Source: Eubacteriales bacterium
GTDB taxonomy: Bacteria > Bacillota > Clostridia > Acetivibrionales > JANLFN01
DNA length: 64,000 nt
Assembly (NCBI GenBank): GCA_024655885.1
Contig: JANLFN010000012.1
Location: 18,046-82,045, forward strand
Reading direction: 5' to 3'
Shown here: positions 45,845 through 54,293 of the stretch, in pieces
How positions within the stretch are numbered: position 1 is the stretch's first letter
Layout: the number at the start of each line of letters is the position of its first letter
Notes under the pieces: model-generated
Databases searched by the model: none
Told to the model about the DNA's origin: nothing
What the model saw: only the letters and a program-made list of their open reading frames with translations
Translations under genes and position numbers: made by a program

Positions 45845-46648
45845 ATGAAGTTTAAGATGTTCGTCAGTGCAATGTTTGAGTTAAAAAATATAACAGCGCT
45901 TTTAATCCTGCTGGGTCTGGCTTTTGCCGCGGATTCTTCCCTTGTGCCGTTTTTTGGGCCAGATGTGGGATTGGTCGCCTATCCGGCCGGCATAGTTCTG
46001 TACCTTATTTTTGTAATCCAGACGCTTACAAGCAATAAATTTATTGAAAGCTTCAACCGGAAGCAAAAAATAAGGCATATCCAAGACCTTAACTACTCAT
46101 GCCTGAAGCTTGCAAACGAAGCAAAAAGACACACCAACAGCGCGTATTATCAAAAACTCCGCAAGGTGATGGAAGACAAAAACGACATCGTAAATTCTTT
46201 TTTCAAAGGAGAAAAAAGCTATATTAAGGAAAAAGTGGTGGAGCAGACACTGAATCTGGTTATATCCTACACAAAGCTTCTCACCAACTTCTGTATAAGA
46301 AGCAGGGAACTGGGTGGAATAGACTTAAGCGATATAACAAACAGGATCAACAGCAATACGCGCAAGCTGAGTTTCGTGAATGATCCCCATGCGGAAGAGG
46401 ATTTGAAAAAGGTCATTGAGATGGATGAAAAAATCATCCAGAGGCTGAAGGATGAGAAAAAGGACCTTGAAAGAATCAAGGCCAAACTGGACTATATGGA
46501 AAGCACGGTAAACATGTTCAAGCACCAGGTACTGTCCAGCATAGAATCTGAAGAAATGCTTGAAAAGCTGGAGTCTGCGGTAAACGAAGCTGCGGCCCTG
46601 GACAACGTCCTGGAAGAAAGGCGTAAAAGCGGCAGGATCAGGATGTAG
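45845..46648 (+). CDS. Two-TM membrane protein with long coiled coil, unknown function
   Basis: 267 residues from ATG 45845 behind GGAGG. Two membrane helices (about 16-30 and 41-61) form a hairpin, placing both ends in the cytoplasm. Residues about 65-260 are helical, with a strong coiled coil near 180-245 (KVIEMDEKIIQRLKDEKKDL region) and a basic end. No known domain recognised. It is 55 nt after the acetyltransferase, and I infer that it is a membrane anchor or adaptor for the PspA/AAA+ pair. Confidence 0.7.
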   Translation: MKFKMFVSAMFELKNITALLILLGLAFAADSSLVPFFGPDVGLVAYPAGIVLYLIFVIQTLTSNKFIESFNRKQKIRHIQDLNYSCLKLANEAKRHTNSAYYQKLRKVMEDKNDIVNSFFKGEKSYIKEKVVEQTLNLVISYTKLLTNFCIRSRELGGIDLSDITNRINSNTRKLSFVNDPHAEEDLKKVIEMDEKIIQRLKDEKKDLERIKAKLDYMESTVNMFKHQVLSSIESEEMLEKLESAVNEAAALDNVLEERRKSGRIRM

Positions 46649-46736
46649 CGGTAAGACAGGAGCGAATAGGTTAAAAGAAATTTTTCAACCTTTTTCGGCA
46701 TCCTTTAAACCATTTACACAGGGGGAGAATCAGGCC

Positions 46737-47120
46737 TTGGGAATTCTTTGCGGTATTGATATTATCGAAATCGACAGAATACGGCAGTCAATGGAAACAA
46801 CCGGCGAGGCTTTCAGGGACAGGGTATTTACCCGCCGGGAAATCGCATACTGCGAAAGTAAAAAAGGGGCCAGGTATAAAAGCTATGCCGCACGTTTTGC
46901 CGCAAAGGAAGCTGTTGCAAAAGCTTTGGGCACCGGCATCAGCCAGGGAATCCGCTGGGTGGACATTGAAGTTCTAAACCACGACAGCGGAAAGCCTTAT
47001 GTGGTAATTTCGGGCAAAGCAGGTAAAATATTTGAAGAAATGGGCGGACGCCATATTTCCGTGAGCTTGTCTCACTGCGGTGATTATGCCGTGGCCTATG
47101 CAGCGCTTCAAACCGAATAG
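46737..47120 (+). CDS. acpS: Holo-[acyl-carrier-protein] synthase
   Basis: 127 residues from TTG 46737 with GGGGGAG 9 nt upstream. AcpS moves 4'-phosphopantetheine from CoA to apo-ACP. The Mg ligands are in GIDIIEIDRI (Asp8) and RFAAKEAVAKALG (Glu about 58); the C-terminal SLSHCGDYAVAYA is typical. Usual length. Confidence 0.95.
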   Translation: MGILCGIDIIEIDRIRQSMETTGEAFRDRVFTRREIAYCESKKGARYKSYAARFAAKEAVAKALGTGISQGIRWVDIEVLNHDSGKPYVVISGKAGKIFEEMGGRHISVSLSHCGDYAVAYAALQTE

Positions 47121-47173
47121 TATATGCTTCGGTTGGGAGTATAATAAAAAAACGAGGGTAAAGGTTTGGTCCT

Positions 47174-48322
47174 ATGAGGGAAGTAAAATTCTTGCACTGC
47201 GCGGATTTACATCTGGATGCGCCTTTTACTTCCTTAGGGAGCGATGGGGTTAAGTCCTCCATCCGGAGGAATGAACTCAAGCAGGCCTTCCAGGGAATCA
47301 TAGAAGCGGCAGAGAGAGAAAAAGTAGACTTATTGTTAATATCCGGCGATTTGTACAACCATGACTATGTAAAAAAATCCACCATAAATTTTATAAATGA
47401 CGGTTTTCATGCTATTGCTCCCATTAAAGTATTCATTATCCCGGGGAACCATGACCCCTACGTCGCCAATTCCAGCTACAGGAGCTTTCAATGGAGTGAA
47501 AACGTATATATTTTAACCGAAGAGACCCCCTGCGCAGTATTTGATTCCATGGGCATTTGTGTTTACGGCGCGGGCCTGGGCGTCTCCAGGACAAATGGCC
47601 CTGCCTTCTCCCACCTCGGACCGGTAGACCCGGACTATATAAATATCCTTCTTTTCCATGGAACCGTTGATATGAATATCGGGCAAAACGCCTATAACCC
47701 TGTGGAGAGCAAGGTCCTCTCCTCTTTGGGAATGGACTATGTGGCACTGGGGCACTTTCACAACAGGAAGGATGACATGGGAGGAACCGGTACCGTATAT
47801 AATCCCGGGAGCCCTGACCCTCTCGGTTTTGATGAGCCCGGGGAGCACGGCTTCTATCTGGGCACCGTCACGGATCTCGGAGACGGCAAAAGAAGCAAAT
47901 CCATCCGGTTTGTCAGGCTGAACAAAAGATTTTATGCAGATTTGGACGTGTATATTGACGGCTGCGGCACCGACGAGCAGGTGATCCAGAAAATACAAAA
48001 AGCGGCGGCAGATGCAAAGATCGGTACGGACGACTGTTTAAGCGTGGTCCTGAAAGGATACCCGGAGAGGGAATTCAAGCCGGATATCTTTCATGTGAAG
48101 AGGCATTTGAAAGACCGCTTCTTTTATATAAAAATCAAAGATGAGACCTCCCCATACTACAATATACAGGAAATTATGAAAGAGCCGGGCATCCGGGGAC
48201 TGTTCGCGCGGAAGATTTTTTTACGGTTAAGCCAGGCGGATAATGACGACGAGAAGCAGGTGCTTGCCGATGCCTTCCGCTACGGAATGGAGGCGCTGGA
48301 GAAGGGGAAGGTGGACCTGTAG
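47174..48322 (+). CDS. SbcD/YhaO-like DNA repair nuclease subunit
   Basis: 382 residues. Calcineurin-type metal motifs: HCADLHLD (7-14), SGDLYNH (about 58-64), GNHDP (about 94-98) and a later LGHFH (about 193-197). It is closer to Bacillus YhaO than to SbcD. Works with the SMC-like partner encoded next (48418). Gap of 95 nt. Confidence 0.92.
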   Translation: MREVKFLHCADLHLDAPFTSLGSDGVKSSIRRNELKQAFQGIIEAAEREKVDLLLISGDLYNHDYVKKSTINFINDGFHAIAPIKVFIIPGNHDPYVANSSYRSFQWSENVYILTEETPCAVFDSMGICVYGAGLGVSRTNGPAFSHLGPVDPDYINILLFHGTVDMNIGQNAYNPVESKVLSSLGMDYVALGHFHNRKDDMGGTGTVYNPGSPDPLGFDEPGEHGFYLGTVTDLGDGKRSKSIRFVRLNKRFYADLDVYIDGCGTDEQVIQKIQKAAADAKIGTDDCLSVVLKGYPEREFKPDIFHVKRHLKDRFFYIKIKDETSPYYNIQEIMKEPGIRGLFARKIFLRLSQADNDDEKQVLADAFRYGMEALEKGKVDL

Positions 48323-48417
48323 CCCGAGAAGGGCTTTGGGGAAGGGCAAGGCTGAGGTAGTATTAAATCAACCTGTGATATTTTCTTCAATATTACACAT
48401 AGGGCCGGGGGGCAGGT

Positions 48418-51066
48418 ATGTATATCGAAAAGCTGGGAATTAACGGCTTTGGAAGGTTAAATCAATGGCTCATTGACCTGGACAGGGGTTTCAATGTGGT
48501 TTTCGGCGGCAATGAGTCGGGAAAAACCACTTTACTGTGGTTTATTAAAGGCATGTTGTATGGGCTTAAGGGCGGCAGGCCTTCAAAAGACGGCCTCATC
48601 CCGCCCCTCAGGCGGTATAAGCCGTGGAGGGGCGGCAAATACGGCGGATTCATGGAGTACAGGCTTGACGACGGCGAGGCTTACAGGGTGGAAAGGGATT
48701 TCACCGCAAATTCCGCCAGGGTCCTTAAATCAAATTTTCATGAAATCACGGGGGAATTTGATTTGAGCAAGGACAGGGGTCTTATGTTTACGGAAAAACA
48801 CCTGGGCCTAAATGAGTCCTGCTTTGACAAAACCGTACTGGTCAGGCAGATGGACGCCCGGGTGGGCACAGATGGCAGCAGGGAACTCTTAAACAGGCTG
48901 ATAAACATAACACAGACAGGGTTTGAGGACATTTCCTTCAAGAAAGCGCAGGAAGCCCTTCAGGAAGCGATAAAGACCGGCATAGGAACCGGCAAGACCA
49001 CCACAGGTCCTTTGAATAAAGCCCAGGCAAGGCTGAATGAGTTGAAAGCCCTGAGGCTTTCCTTGGAAGAGGAAAAAGCCTTGCGCACACAAATTGAAGC
49101 GGAGCTGAGGGAAGCCTACACCCGCCGCGACGGCCTTGAAAAGGTTAAATCCGCCCTGGGCATGGCAAAAGAGCTGGCACTGGCAAGACAAAACATCCAT
49201 AAAAAACATGAGCTGAAGGCCGAACTGGACAGGCTGCTGGAATGCGCCGGGGACATAGCGGCCGAACTGGACCAGCTGTCCCTCGAAATTCACAGGTGCC
49301 GTGAGGACATGGACAGGTTTTCCGGCTTCGCCTCCCACAGTGAGCCGGATGCGGAAATAAATCTCGAATACCACAGCTTATCCCGGCTCAAGGAAGAAAG
49401 CCGGAGGATCCTCCTCCGGCTGGAGGAAGAAAAGGAGGAGCTTAAAAAGGCGGAATCGCAGTTTGAAAGGGTAAAAGCCTTTGATTGCTTTGACGAAAAA
49501 ATAGATGAAACCGTCCTCCGATTGAGCAGAGAGGTGGAAAGCCTAAAAGCCCAATGCGTTAAAAGCAGCCCGGATGAGATCAATGAAAAAATAAGCGGCC
49601 TTAAGTCCAGGAAAAAGCTTTTGAATTACGGCCTTTTATCCCTTGCAGCCCTATTTGTCCTGAGCTCCACGGCTTTTTTCACTCTTCCCCCCTTGAAAAC
49701 AGCCGGTTTAGCCCTTTCATTGGCGGTGCTGGCCGCATCGGCCGTCCTGGGGGTATCCAGGCTCAGGACCTCCGGCGAGCTGTCCGGCCTTACGGCCCGG
49801 AAAAGGTCCCTGATTGCCGCCGTAAACAATATCAGCGGGGAAATCGCCAGGAAGCAGAAAGAGCTGCAGCAAATCTTAAGCAGCACTTCCGCTTCAAGTG
49901 TAGAAGATTTTATGGGCTTAAAAAAGCTGTACGACGGCAAGGTGCAGCAAATTGACAGTCTGAGCGGCAGTATCCGGCGTCTGGAAAATGATCTTGAATC
50001 CAACCTGCGGGAAACCGACGCCCTAAAGGCTTCTATACTGGGAAAACTTTATAAGGCGGGAATCATCGGCTCAAATTCCACTGAAATAAAAGAGGAGCAT
50101 ATTGCAGCGTTCAGACAGGGCATGAAAAAGTACAGGGAATGTGAATCCTTCACAGGCTATGCCCAAAAAAAGACCGACGACTTAAAAAACAGTCTTCAGC
50201 AGTGCTACAGCCATGCCTCCTCCCTGTGCGGGTTTTGCTGCGACAGCCGGGAAAAGCTTAAAAAGGCGGTTTTACAGGCGGATACAGAGGTTGCGGCGCT
50301 GCAAAGCAATTTCACGACGGCGCTGGAGCGGTTTAAGATTTTTTTAAAAGACATGGAACAACCGGCAGGCTATGATATGGACAGCCTCTACACCCGCATT
50401 GCCGGCATGGAGCCCCACCGGCTGGAAGAAGAGTTGGCCAGGGATATGGATTCAATCGGCGAATCCCTGAAGGCGGTCCTCCTAAAAATCAAAGGGGATG
50501 AAACAAGGTTGAGCATGTTTGCCGGCGATGAAGAAAGCCTGCAAAGAACCGATGAAGAAACAGCCGAGCTCGAGGAAAACATAAAACTGCTTGAGCACAA
50601 GGGCAAGTCCCTTGCCGTGGCACTGGAGGTCCTCACAGAAGCAAGCGTTGAAATACAAAAGGATTTTGCCCCTGCTTTAAACCACAGGATGAGCGAAATC
50701 ATCGGCAAAATAACAGACAGCAGGTACAGCGATTTAAGGGCGGACAACCGGCTTCTCCTCAATACGGTGGCACCCGAAACCGGGGGCGTAACCCCTGTAC
50801 AGCTTTTAAGCGGCGGCACTGCGGACCAGATGTACCTGGCGCTAAGAATTGCGGCCGCAGGCTTAATAACATCCCAGGGGGAAAAGCTTCCCTTCCTGTT
50901 GGATGAAATCTTTGCCCAGTATGACGACAAAAGGACGAGGCAAACCCTGGAATTCCTCAAAGAACTGTCATTGGAGTCCCAGATAATTTTTTTGACATGT
51001 AAAAAACGCGATGTGGATATGGCCAGAGAGATTTTCAGCGAAGTGAACTACATTGAAATAAGCTGA
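48418..51066 (+). CDS. YhaN-like SMC/Rad50-type ATPase, partner of the nuclease
   Basis: 882 residues. Walker A GGNESGKTTLLW near 33-44, long coiled coils from about 200, two adjacent membrane helices near 405-440, more coiled coil, then the signature LSGGTADQMYLALRIA near 800-815 and Walker B LPFLLDEIFA near 825-834. The membrane hairpin in the middle of the coil marks the YhaN type rather than SbcC and would tie the complex to the membrane. No CxxC zinc hook is seen. Confidence 0.92.
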   Translation: MYIEKLGINGFGRLNQWLIDLDRGFNVVFGGNESGKTTLLWFIKGMLYGLKGGRPSKDGLIPPLRRYKPWRGGKYGGFMEYRLDDGEAYRVERDFTANSARVLKSNFHEITGEFDLSKDRGLMFTEKHLGLNESCFDKTVLVRQMDARVGTDGSRELLNRLINITQTGFEDISFKKAQEALQEAIKTGIGTGKTTTGPLNKAQARLNELKALRLSLEEEKALRTQIEAELREAYTRRDGLEKVKSALGMAKELALARQNIHKKHELKAELDRLLECAGDIAAELDQLSLEIHRCREDMDRFSGFASHSEPDAEINLEYHSLSRLKEESRRILLRLEEEKEELKKAESQFERVKAFDCFDEKIDETVLRLSREVESLKAQCVKSSPDEINEKISGLKSRKKLLNYGLLSLAALFVLSSTAFFTLPPLKTAGLALSLAVLAASAVLGVSRLRTSGELSGLTARKRSLIAAVNNISGEIARKQKELQQILSSTSASSVEDFMGLKKLYDGKVQQIDSLSGSIRRLENDLESNLRETDALKASILGKLYKAGIIGSNSTEIKEEHIAAFRQGMKKYRECESFTGYAQKKTDDLKNSLQQCYSHASSLCGFCCDSREKLKKAVLQADTEVAALQSNFTTALERFKIFLKDMEQPAGYDMDSLYTRIAGMEPHRLEEELARDMDSIGESLKAVLLKIKGDETRLSMFAGDEESLQRTDEETAELEENIKLLEHKGKSLAVALEVLTEASVEIQKDFAPALNHRMSEIIGKITDSRYSDLRADNRLLLNTVAPETGGVTPVQLLSGGTADQMYLALRIAAAGLITSQGEKLPFLLDEIFAQYDDKRTRQTLEFLKELSLESQIIFLTCKKRDVDMAREIFSEVNYIEIS

Positions 51067-51233
51067 TTCATGCTGTTATTTGCAATTCTCACAATGAGTC
51101 TTTCGATATCTTCCCCATTATTCCCTGCATTCCCGTCAATCCGCACGGTGCATATTTTCCGCAAAAAAACAAAAAATATCATCTGTATGCGGACATAATA
51201 CGATTCACTTTTGACGGGAGGAGAAAAATTCTG

Positions 51234-51713
51234 TTGAAAAAAAGAAAACGCCTTATTATTCTCGGTTTGATTTCTGCCATGATGATTACCTCCTTATGCG
51301 GAATCAGTTTAGAATTACTTGTAAAACCGGGTGCTACCTATGCGGAAAGCGGGAATACGAGCGACGTACAGCTGCTGGCCAGGGCCATTAACGGCGAAGC
51401 CAGGGGTGAATCTTATATAGGCCAGGTGGCCGTCGGAGCAGTCATTATAAACAGGACCCGCGATCCCAAATTCCCCAAAACCATAGCCGGGGTCATTTAC
51501 CAGCCGGGTGCCTTCACCGCCGTATCGGACGGGCAGATCAACGTGCCGCTGGACCCAAATTCAACGGCGGTAAAGGCTGCCAGAGACGCCCTGAACGGTT
51601 GGGATCCCACCAACGGGTGCATCTACTACTGGAACCCCGCTACCGCTACCAGCAAATGGATATGGAGCAGACAGATCGTCACAAAAATAGGAAAACATTA
51701 TTTTGGTAAATAG
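51234..51713 (+). CDS. sleB: Spore cortex-lytic enzyme SleB / cell wall hydrolase
   Basis: 159 residues, probably from TTG 51234 behind GGGAGGAG. Signal peptide (about 1-37, AYA before the mature protein), then the Hydrolase_2 domain with the catalytic Glu in ARAINGEARGE (about 50-60). No N-terminal peptidoglycan-binding domain, so it is the short form. A lytic transglycosylase that opens cortex at germination. ypeB follows 11 nt later, the conserved pair. Confidence 0.92.
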   Translation: MKKRKRLIILGLISAMMITSLCGISLELLVKPGATYAESGNTSDVQLLARAINGEARGESYIGQVAVGAVIINRTRDPKFPKTIAGVIYQPGAFTAVSDGQINVPLDPNSTAVKAARDALNGWDPTNGCIYYWNPATATSKWIWSRQIVTKIGKHYFGK

Positions 51714-51724
51714 GAGGTCTTTTC

Positions 51725-53116
51725 ATGAGTATAAGAGAAAAGCTTTTAGATTTTAAACGCAGGCTTTCGGACAGGAAGATGTACAGCATCGTCATTGTCG
51801 TCATAGCCGCTGTTGCTGTCTGGGGTCTCTATCAATACAAGCATGCGGCCAATCTCAGGCAGGAGCTGGACAACCAGTACAACAGGGCATTCTACGATAT
51901 GACCGGGTATGTCCACAACGTGGAAACCCTATTGCTAAAATCCCTGATCACATCCACGCCGGCCAAAACCGCCGCTACGCTCCAGGAGGCATGGAGGCAG
52001 GCAAACCTGGCCCAGACCAATCTGGGACAGCTGCCTATATCCCAGCAGGTGCTGGCGAACACCTCCAAATTTTTGACCCAGGTGGGGGACCTGGCCTACG
52101 CATTGAATAACCAGAACATGGCCGGCAAGCCCCTGACCGACCAGCAGTATAAGACCATAGAGCAGCTTCACGCCAGTGCCCTGTCCCTGGGCAACAGCCT
52201 CAACGACCTGCAGAGCCAGCTTGGCTCAGGCAGGCTGAAATGGGGCGACCTCAGCAATAAAGGCACCCCGCTGTTCCAGAAAACTTCAAGCAACATGCCC
52301 ATGCAGCAGTTCGAGAACATAGATAAAACCTTCCAGGACACTCCCAAGCTGATTTATGACGGGCCGTTCTCGGACCATCTTGTAACGGCGGAGCCCAGAG
52401 GAGTAAGCGGCAATGAAATGAACTCCGAGCAGGCCAAACAGAGCGTTGTCAATTTCTTCGGCGCAGATAAGGTCAAAGCCGTCAATGATACGGGAAGAAA
52501 CGATACCGGTCCAATTAAAACATACAGCTACAGCGTTTCCTTTAAAGGTGCGCCGGACAACCAAACGGCAAGCATCGACGTCACGCAGAAGGGCGGCCAT
52601 ATCTTCTGGATGCTCTACACCAGGCCTGTCGCATCCGCTTCAATCAATGTGGACCAGGCCAAAGCCCTGGGAAAAAAATTTCTTGAATCCCATGGCTATA
52701 AGGGCATGGTTGATACCTACTATTTGAAGGAGGACAACACGGCTACCATCAACTATGCCTACCAGCAGGACAATGTAGTCATCTACCCGGACCTCATAAA
52801 ACTGAAAATAGCCCTGGACAACGGAGAAATCGTGGGGTTTGAAGGCAAGGGCTACCTCTATTCCCATACCGCCAGGACAATTCCCAAACCCAAAATTACC
52901 GAGCAGCAGGCCAGGTCGGTAATCAGCCCAAGGGTCCAGGTGCTGAGTTCGGGCTATGCCATAATCCCTACCGACTACAAAACAGAGCTGTTCACTTACG
53001 AGTTCAAGGGCAAACTGAACAACCAGGATTTCCTCGCCTACATCAATGCTGAAACAGGAAAAGAGGAAAACGTGCTCATCATTATAAACACTCCCAACGG
53101 TATTCTCACCATGTAG
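51725..53116 (+). CDS. ypeB: Germination protein YpeB
   Basis: 463 residues with one N-terminal membrane helix (about 19-37), a helical stretch to about 190 and C-terminal YpeB/PepSY repeats (about 235-460). YpeB and SleB stabilise each other in the spore. It is 11 nt downstream of sleB with a GGAGG site. Usual length. Confidence 0.95.
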   Translation: MSIREKLLDFKRRLSDRKMYSIVIVVIAAVAVWGLYQYKHAANLRQELDNQYNRAFYDMTGYVHNVETLLLKSLITSTPAKTAATLQEAWRQANLAQTNLGQLPISQQVLANTSKFLTQVGDLAYALNNQNMAGKPLTDQQYKTIEQLHASALSLGNSLNDLQSQLGSGRLKWGDLSNKGTPLFQKTSSNMPMQQFENIDKTFQDTPKLIYDGPFSDHLVTAEPRGVSGNEMNSEQAKQSVVNFFGADKVKAVNDTGRNDTGPIKTYSYSVSFKGAPDNQTASIDVTQKGGHIFWMLYTRPVASASINVDQAKALGKKFLESHGYKGMVDTYYLKEDNTATINYAYQQDNVVIYPDLIKLKIALDNGEIVGFEGKGYLYSHTARTIPKPKITEQQARSVISPRVQVLSSGYAIIPTDYKTELFTYEFKGKLNNQDFLAYINAETGKEENVLIIINTPNGILTM

Positions 53117-53166
53117 TCCAGGAGTGAAGGGAAAACCGTCTAAAAAAGCAGCTTCCGGATATTTCT

Positions 53167-53220
53167 GCCCCATTGATGTAAAAAAATGGGGCGACCTTTT
53201 ATGGGCCTGCCCCTTTTTTT
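53167..53220. terminator. Bidirectional terminator between ypeB and the stress protein gene
   Basis: GCCCCATT and AATGGGGC arms (53167-53192) overlap an alternative GGGGC/GCCCC pairing followed by TTTTTTT on the plus strand; the minus strand also has a T run. Confidence 0.8.
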
Positions 53221-53231
53221 CCCGTTTTCGG

Positions 53232-53774
53232 TCAATAAGTATCCACGCTTACGGCTCCATTGCTTCTCAAAATGGATGCGATCTGGTCCACCTTGTCCTC
53301 CTCGGCCCGCATGCTGAATAAAATTTTTCCCGCCCTGATATCGGTTTCATACTGGCGGCTCCTGTTCTCCGGTATTCCCAAATCCACCAGTCCTCCTACA
53401 ATTCCGCCCGTTACGGCCCCGGACAGAAGGCCGGTAATAGGCCCGGCGGCGGCAACGATACCCAAACCGGGGACAACCATGCTTCCCGCGCCGATCAGCA
53501 GTCCTGCCAGACCGCCTAAAATGCCTCCCGTAACGACACCGTCCGATATATTGTCATTTCTCCTTTCTCCGGTATTCCCGCCCGCAGGCATGACACGCCC
53601 CATGGTTGCCGTGGTCCCTATGGTGTTGGCGTTTCCTGAAGCGGTCCCATTGTCATCGCCCTGTTTTGCAACGATTGAAATATCCTCTGTCCTGAACCCC
53701 TGGTCTCTGACCTGCCTTGCAGCATTCTCCGCATATCCGTAGCGGTCGAAAATAGCAACAACCGTTTTTGACAT
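53232..53774 (-). CDS. General stress protein 17M-like with glycine-zipper membrane region
   Basis: 180 residues behind AAGGAGG. The N-terminus (VVAIFDRYGYAENAARQV, about 5-22) and C-terminus (DIRAGKILFSMRAEEDKV) form the split YflT/GSP17M alpha-beta domain. Between them (about 80-140) is a Gly/Ala-rich pair of hydrophobic segments with GxxxG spacing (GGILGGLAGLLIGAG), likely membrane-inserting. Found in stress-induced proteins; function unknown. Confidence 0.82.
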   Translation of the reverse strand: MSKTVVAIFDRYGYAENAARQVRDQGFRTEDISIVAKQGDDNGTASGNANTIGTTATMGRVMPAGGNTGERRNDNISDGVVTGGILGGLAGLLIGAGSMVVPGLGIVAAAGPITGLLSGAVTGGIVGGLVDLGIPENRSRQYETDIRAGKILFSMRAEEDKVDQIASILRSNGAVSVDTY

Positions 53775-53951
53775 TTCCTCGTCCTCCTTAAAAGAAATAT
53801 TTGTAGATCACATCATGTATAGGATTAGTAAAAACAAAGCGATTTATTCACCATTCCGGGTGCCTGCTTTTTTCTTGCCTAAAAATATTGGGTTTTTTTG
53901 CAAGAATGCGAAGTCAAAATTGCAAAATTTCTTATTTTTTTATAAAAACTA

Positions 53952-53980
53952 TTGAATGTGCCATATATCCGTGTTATAAT
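53952..53980 (+). promoter_or_regulatory. Promoter of the RNA upstream of gltB
   Basis: TTGAAT (53952-53957), 17-nt spacer, TATAAT (53975-53980). It is followed by a structured, untranslated region. Confidence 0.8.
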
Positions 53981-53986
53981 TATACA

Positions 53987-54136
53987 AACCAAACCAGAAC
54001 GCCGTAGTCCTTAGAATTGGGCCGATGGCTTAAAAAGTTAATCATGGACTGTTGTGTGATGCAGCGGCTGTATCACTTCCAAAAATAAGAAAGCGTGCTC
54101 AATGGAGAGGATACTATTTCTGGGCGCGCTTTTTTT
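53987..54136 (+). ncRNA. Unassigned structured RNA or attenuator leader before gltB
   Basis: Predicted 150-nt transcript from the consensus promoter to a terminator (AAAGCGTGCTC and GGGCGCGCTTT arms at 54090-54132, with G-U pairs, then seven T ending at 54136). Inside are a 9-bp stem GTGATGCAG/CTGTATCAC with a 3-nt loop (about 54055-54075) and an enclosing AGTCC/GGACT stem. No open frame of note. It could be a gltB leader that ends transcription unless a signal is present, or a free-standing small RNA. It lacks the T-box core and does not match riboswitch classes I know. No antiterminator pairing was found by eye. From the terminator to gltB there are 157 AT-rich nt, which could hold a second promoter. 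Confidence 0.6.
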
Positions 54137-54293
54137 GTTCACTAAAAACGGTTTTAAAAAGTGTGCTGCTGCGCCAAAGCAATCAATATTTGCAAGATTA
54201 TACATTTTATAATTCATTTTAGATTTACGGGGATGAAATTTCCCTTATAAATACTATAAATATCAAAATATAATCAGGAAGGTAGCATGGAAC

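Noticed and set aside
53987-54136. T-box leader of gltB
   Set aside because: No AGGGTGGNACCGCG core and no specifier loop; glutamate synthase is not a usual T-box target.
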